Of a stretch of 6,771 bases of DNA, positions 5,885 through 6,771 are shown one piece after another (within the stretch, counting starts at the first letter, position 1; each line of letters starts with the position of its first letter). The position numbers and the translations under genes were made by a program. The notes beneath the pieces are model-generated. The model saw only the letters and a program-made list of their open reading frames with translations. It ran no database searches and was not told the origin of the DNA. The stretch comes from Chitinophagales bacterium. GTDB taxonomy: Bacteria > Bacteroidota > Bacteroidia > Chitinophagales > UBA10324. The stretch spans positions 1 through 6,771 of the forward strand of contig JACCZV010000180.1 in NCBI GenBank assembly GCA_013695775.1. Direction: 5' to 3'.

Positions 5885-6771
5885 ATGAAAGAAACCCCAC
5901 TAATGGGGCAATATAAACGCATCAAAGCAAAATATCCCGATGCGATCCTGCTGTTTCGGGTAGGCGATTTCTACGAAACTTTTGATACAGATGCCGTCAC
6001 TGCTTCGAAGGTGCTGGGGATCGTTTTAACCAAGCGAGCAAATGGATCTGCCGCCTTCACTGACCTTGCAGGCTTTCCATATCATGCACTTGACACCTAT
6101 CTGCCAAAGCTTGTTCGTGCAGGTTTTCGGGTTGCACTTTGTGATCAGCTCGAAGACCCGAAATTGACAAAGACAATTGTAAAACGTGGTGTTACGGAAC
6201 TGATCACACCGGGAGTTACTGATAATGAGAATATCCTGGATCATAAAAACAACAACTTCTTATGCGCCCTGCATTTTGAGAACGAGTTTATCGGAGCTTC
6301 CCTCGTAGATATCTCAACAGGAGAATTATATGCCGCACAGGGCAATGCAGATTACATTGATAAGTTATTGCAGGGTTTTAAACCTTCGGAGATCATTTTT
6401 AGTAAAACAAAACAGAAAGAATTTCGCCAGCTCTTTGGTTCTAAATTTTACACTTATGCCATTGAGGATTGGATATTTCAATTCGACTATTGTAATGATA
6501 TCCTCAACAAACATTTCGAAACTCAATCACTTAAAGGTTTTGGAATAACAGAGCTGAAACATTCAATTATAGCCTGTGGAGCCGCCCTGCATTATCTTCA
6601 GGTTTCCGAACATCCCAATCTCAATCATATTACGGGCATCTCGCGCATAGAAGAAGATCGCTATGTATGGCTTGATAGATTTACCGTGCGCAATCTCGAA
6701 ATTCTGCACAGCAATAATGAGGGAGGTAAATCTCTTTTACAGGTAATAGACCAAACCTTGTCTCCCATGGG
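5885..6771 (+). CDS. mutS: DNA mismatch repair protein MutS, 3' partial
   Basis: The frame is open from the ATG at 5885 to the window end: 295 complete codons, roughly the first third of a protein usually near 850-870 residues. MutS binds mismatches and small loops in newly copied DNA and recruits MutL. Domain I (about 4-115) begins TPLMGQYKRIKAKYPDAILL and carries the mismatch-reading Phe29-Tyr30-Glu31 in GDFYETF, then LAGFPYHALDTYLPKLVRAG and CDQLEDP. The connector domain II spans about 124-245, with LVDISTGEL. The core domain III starts near 260 with the conserved LDRFTVRNLEIL. The ATPase domain lies outside the window. The ATG at 5885 follows a purine-rich stretch (GAAGAGCGAAGAA); the same frame has a TAA at 5834 and no ATG between. 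It diverges from the methyltransferase gene. Nothing suggests that it is broken. Confidence 0.97.
   Translation, partial: MKETPLMGQYKRIKAKYPDAILLFRVGDFYETFDTDAVTASKVLGIVLTKRANGSAAFTDLAGFPYHALDTYLPKLVRAGFRVALCDQLEDPKLTKTIVKRGVTELITPGVTDNENILDHKNNNFLCALHFENEFIGASLVDISTGELYAAQGNADYIDKLLQGFKPSEIIFSKTKQKEFRQLFGSKFYTYAIEDWIFQFDYCNDILNKHFETQSLKGFGITELKHSIIACGAALHYLQVSEHPNLNHITGISRIEEDRYVWLDRFTVRNLEILHSNNEGGKSLLQVIDQTLSPM

Overview
The window looks like ordinary chromosomal DNA from a member of the Bacteroidota. Three things point there. A secreted protein ends in a gliding-motility-associated (type B, CHU_C-like) C-terminal sorting domain, which is characteristic of type IX secretion in this phylum. 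Several TAnnTTTG-type -7 promoter elements lie upstream of genes. No gene start has a conventional Shine-Dalgarno sequence at normal spacing. A finer placement (for example Chitinophagales or Sphingobacteriales) is only a guess.

Layout from left to right. (1) 2-736 (+) is the 3' end of a large cell-surface or secreted protein with a SprB-like repeat, an Ig/PKD-like repeat and the T9SS sorting domain; its start lies outside the window. (2) 824-1057 (+) encodes a 77-residue three-helix membrane protein of the CBU_0592 type. (3) 1105-2877 (-), convergent with it, is a full-length 67K-type signal peptide peptidase SppA with both catalytic residues and a good Bacteroidota promoter. (4) 2878-3056 is a divergent promoter region that also holds a perfect AT-rich inverted repeat. 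(5) 3057-3215 (+) is a probable 52-residue two-helix membrane peptide of unknown function. (6) 3216-3575 is a 360-bp stretch with no convincing gene; its last part is the leader of the next gene. (7) 3576-5195 (+) is an OmpA-family outer-membrane protein: signal peptide, beta-barrel-like N-terminus, three calcium-binding TSP3-type repeats, peptidoglycan-binding OmpA domain and a Gln/Asn-rich tail. (8) 5212-5250 is a strong two-way terminator shared with the convergent gene. (9) 5269-5817 (-) is a SpoU/TrmH-family RNA 2'-O-ribose methyltransferase. (10) 5885-6771 (+), divergent from it, is the N-terminal third of the mismatch-repair ATPase MutS, cut by the window end.

Functionally, the left and middle parts concern the cell envelope: a T9SS-exported surface protein, small membrane proteins, membrane-bound removal of signal peptides and an outer-membrane to peptidoglycan anchor. 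The right end is housekeeping RNA modification and DNA repair. The genes are mostly in single units with alternating directions rather than one operon. I found no mobile element, CRISPR array, tRNA, rRNA or defence system, and no clear evidence of a new system. The least explained items are the 52-residue membrane peptide with its divergent promoter region, the long leader of the OmpA gene with an orphan AGGAGG, and the Gln/Asn-rich tail of the OmpA protein.
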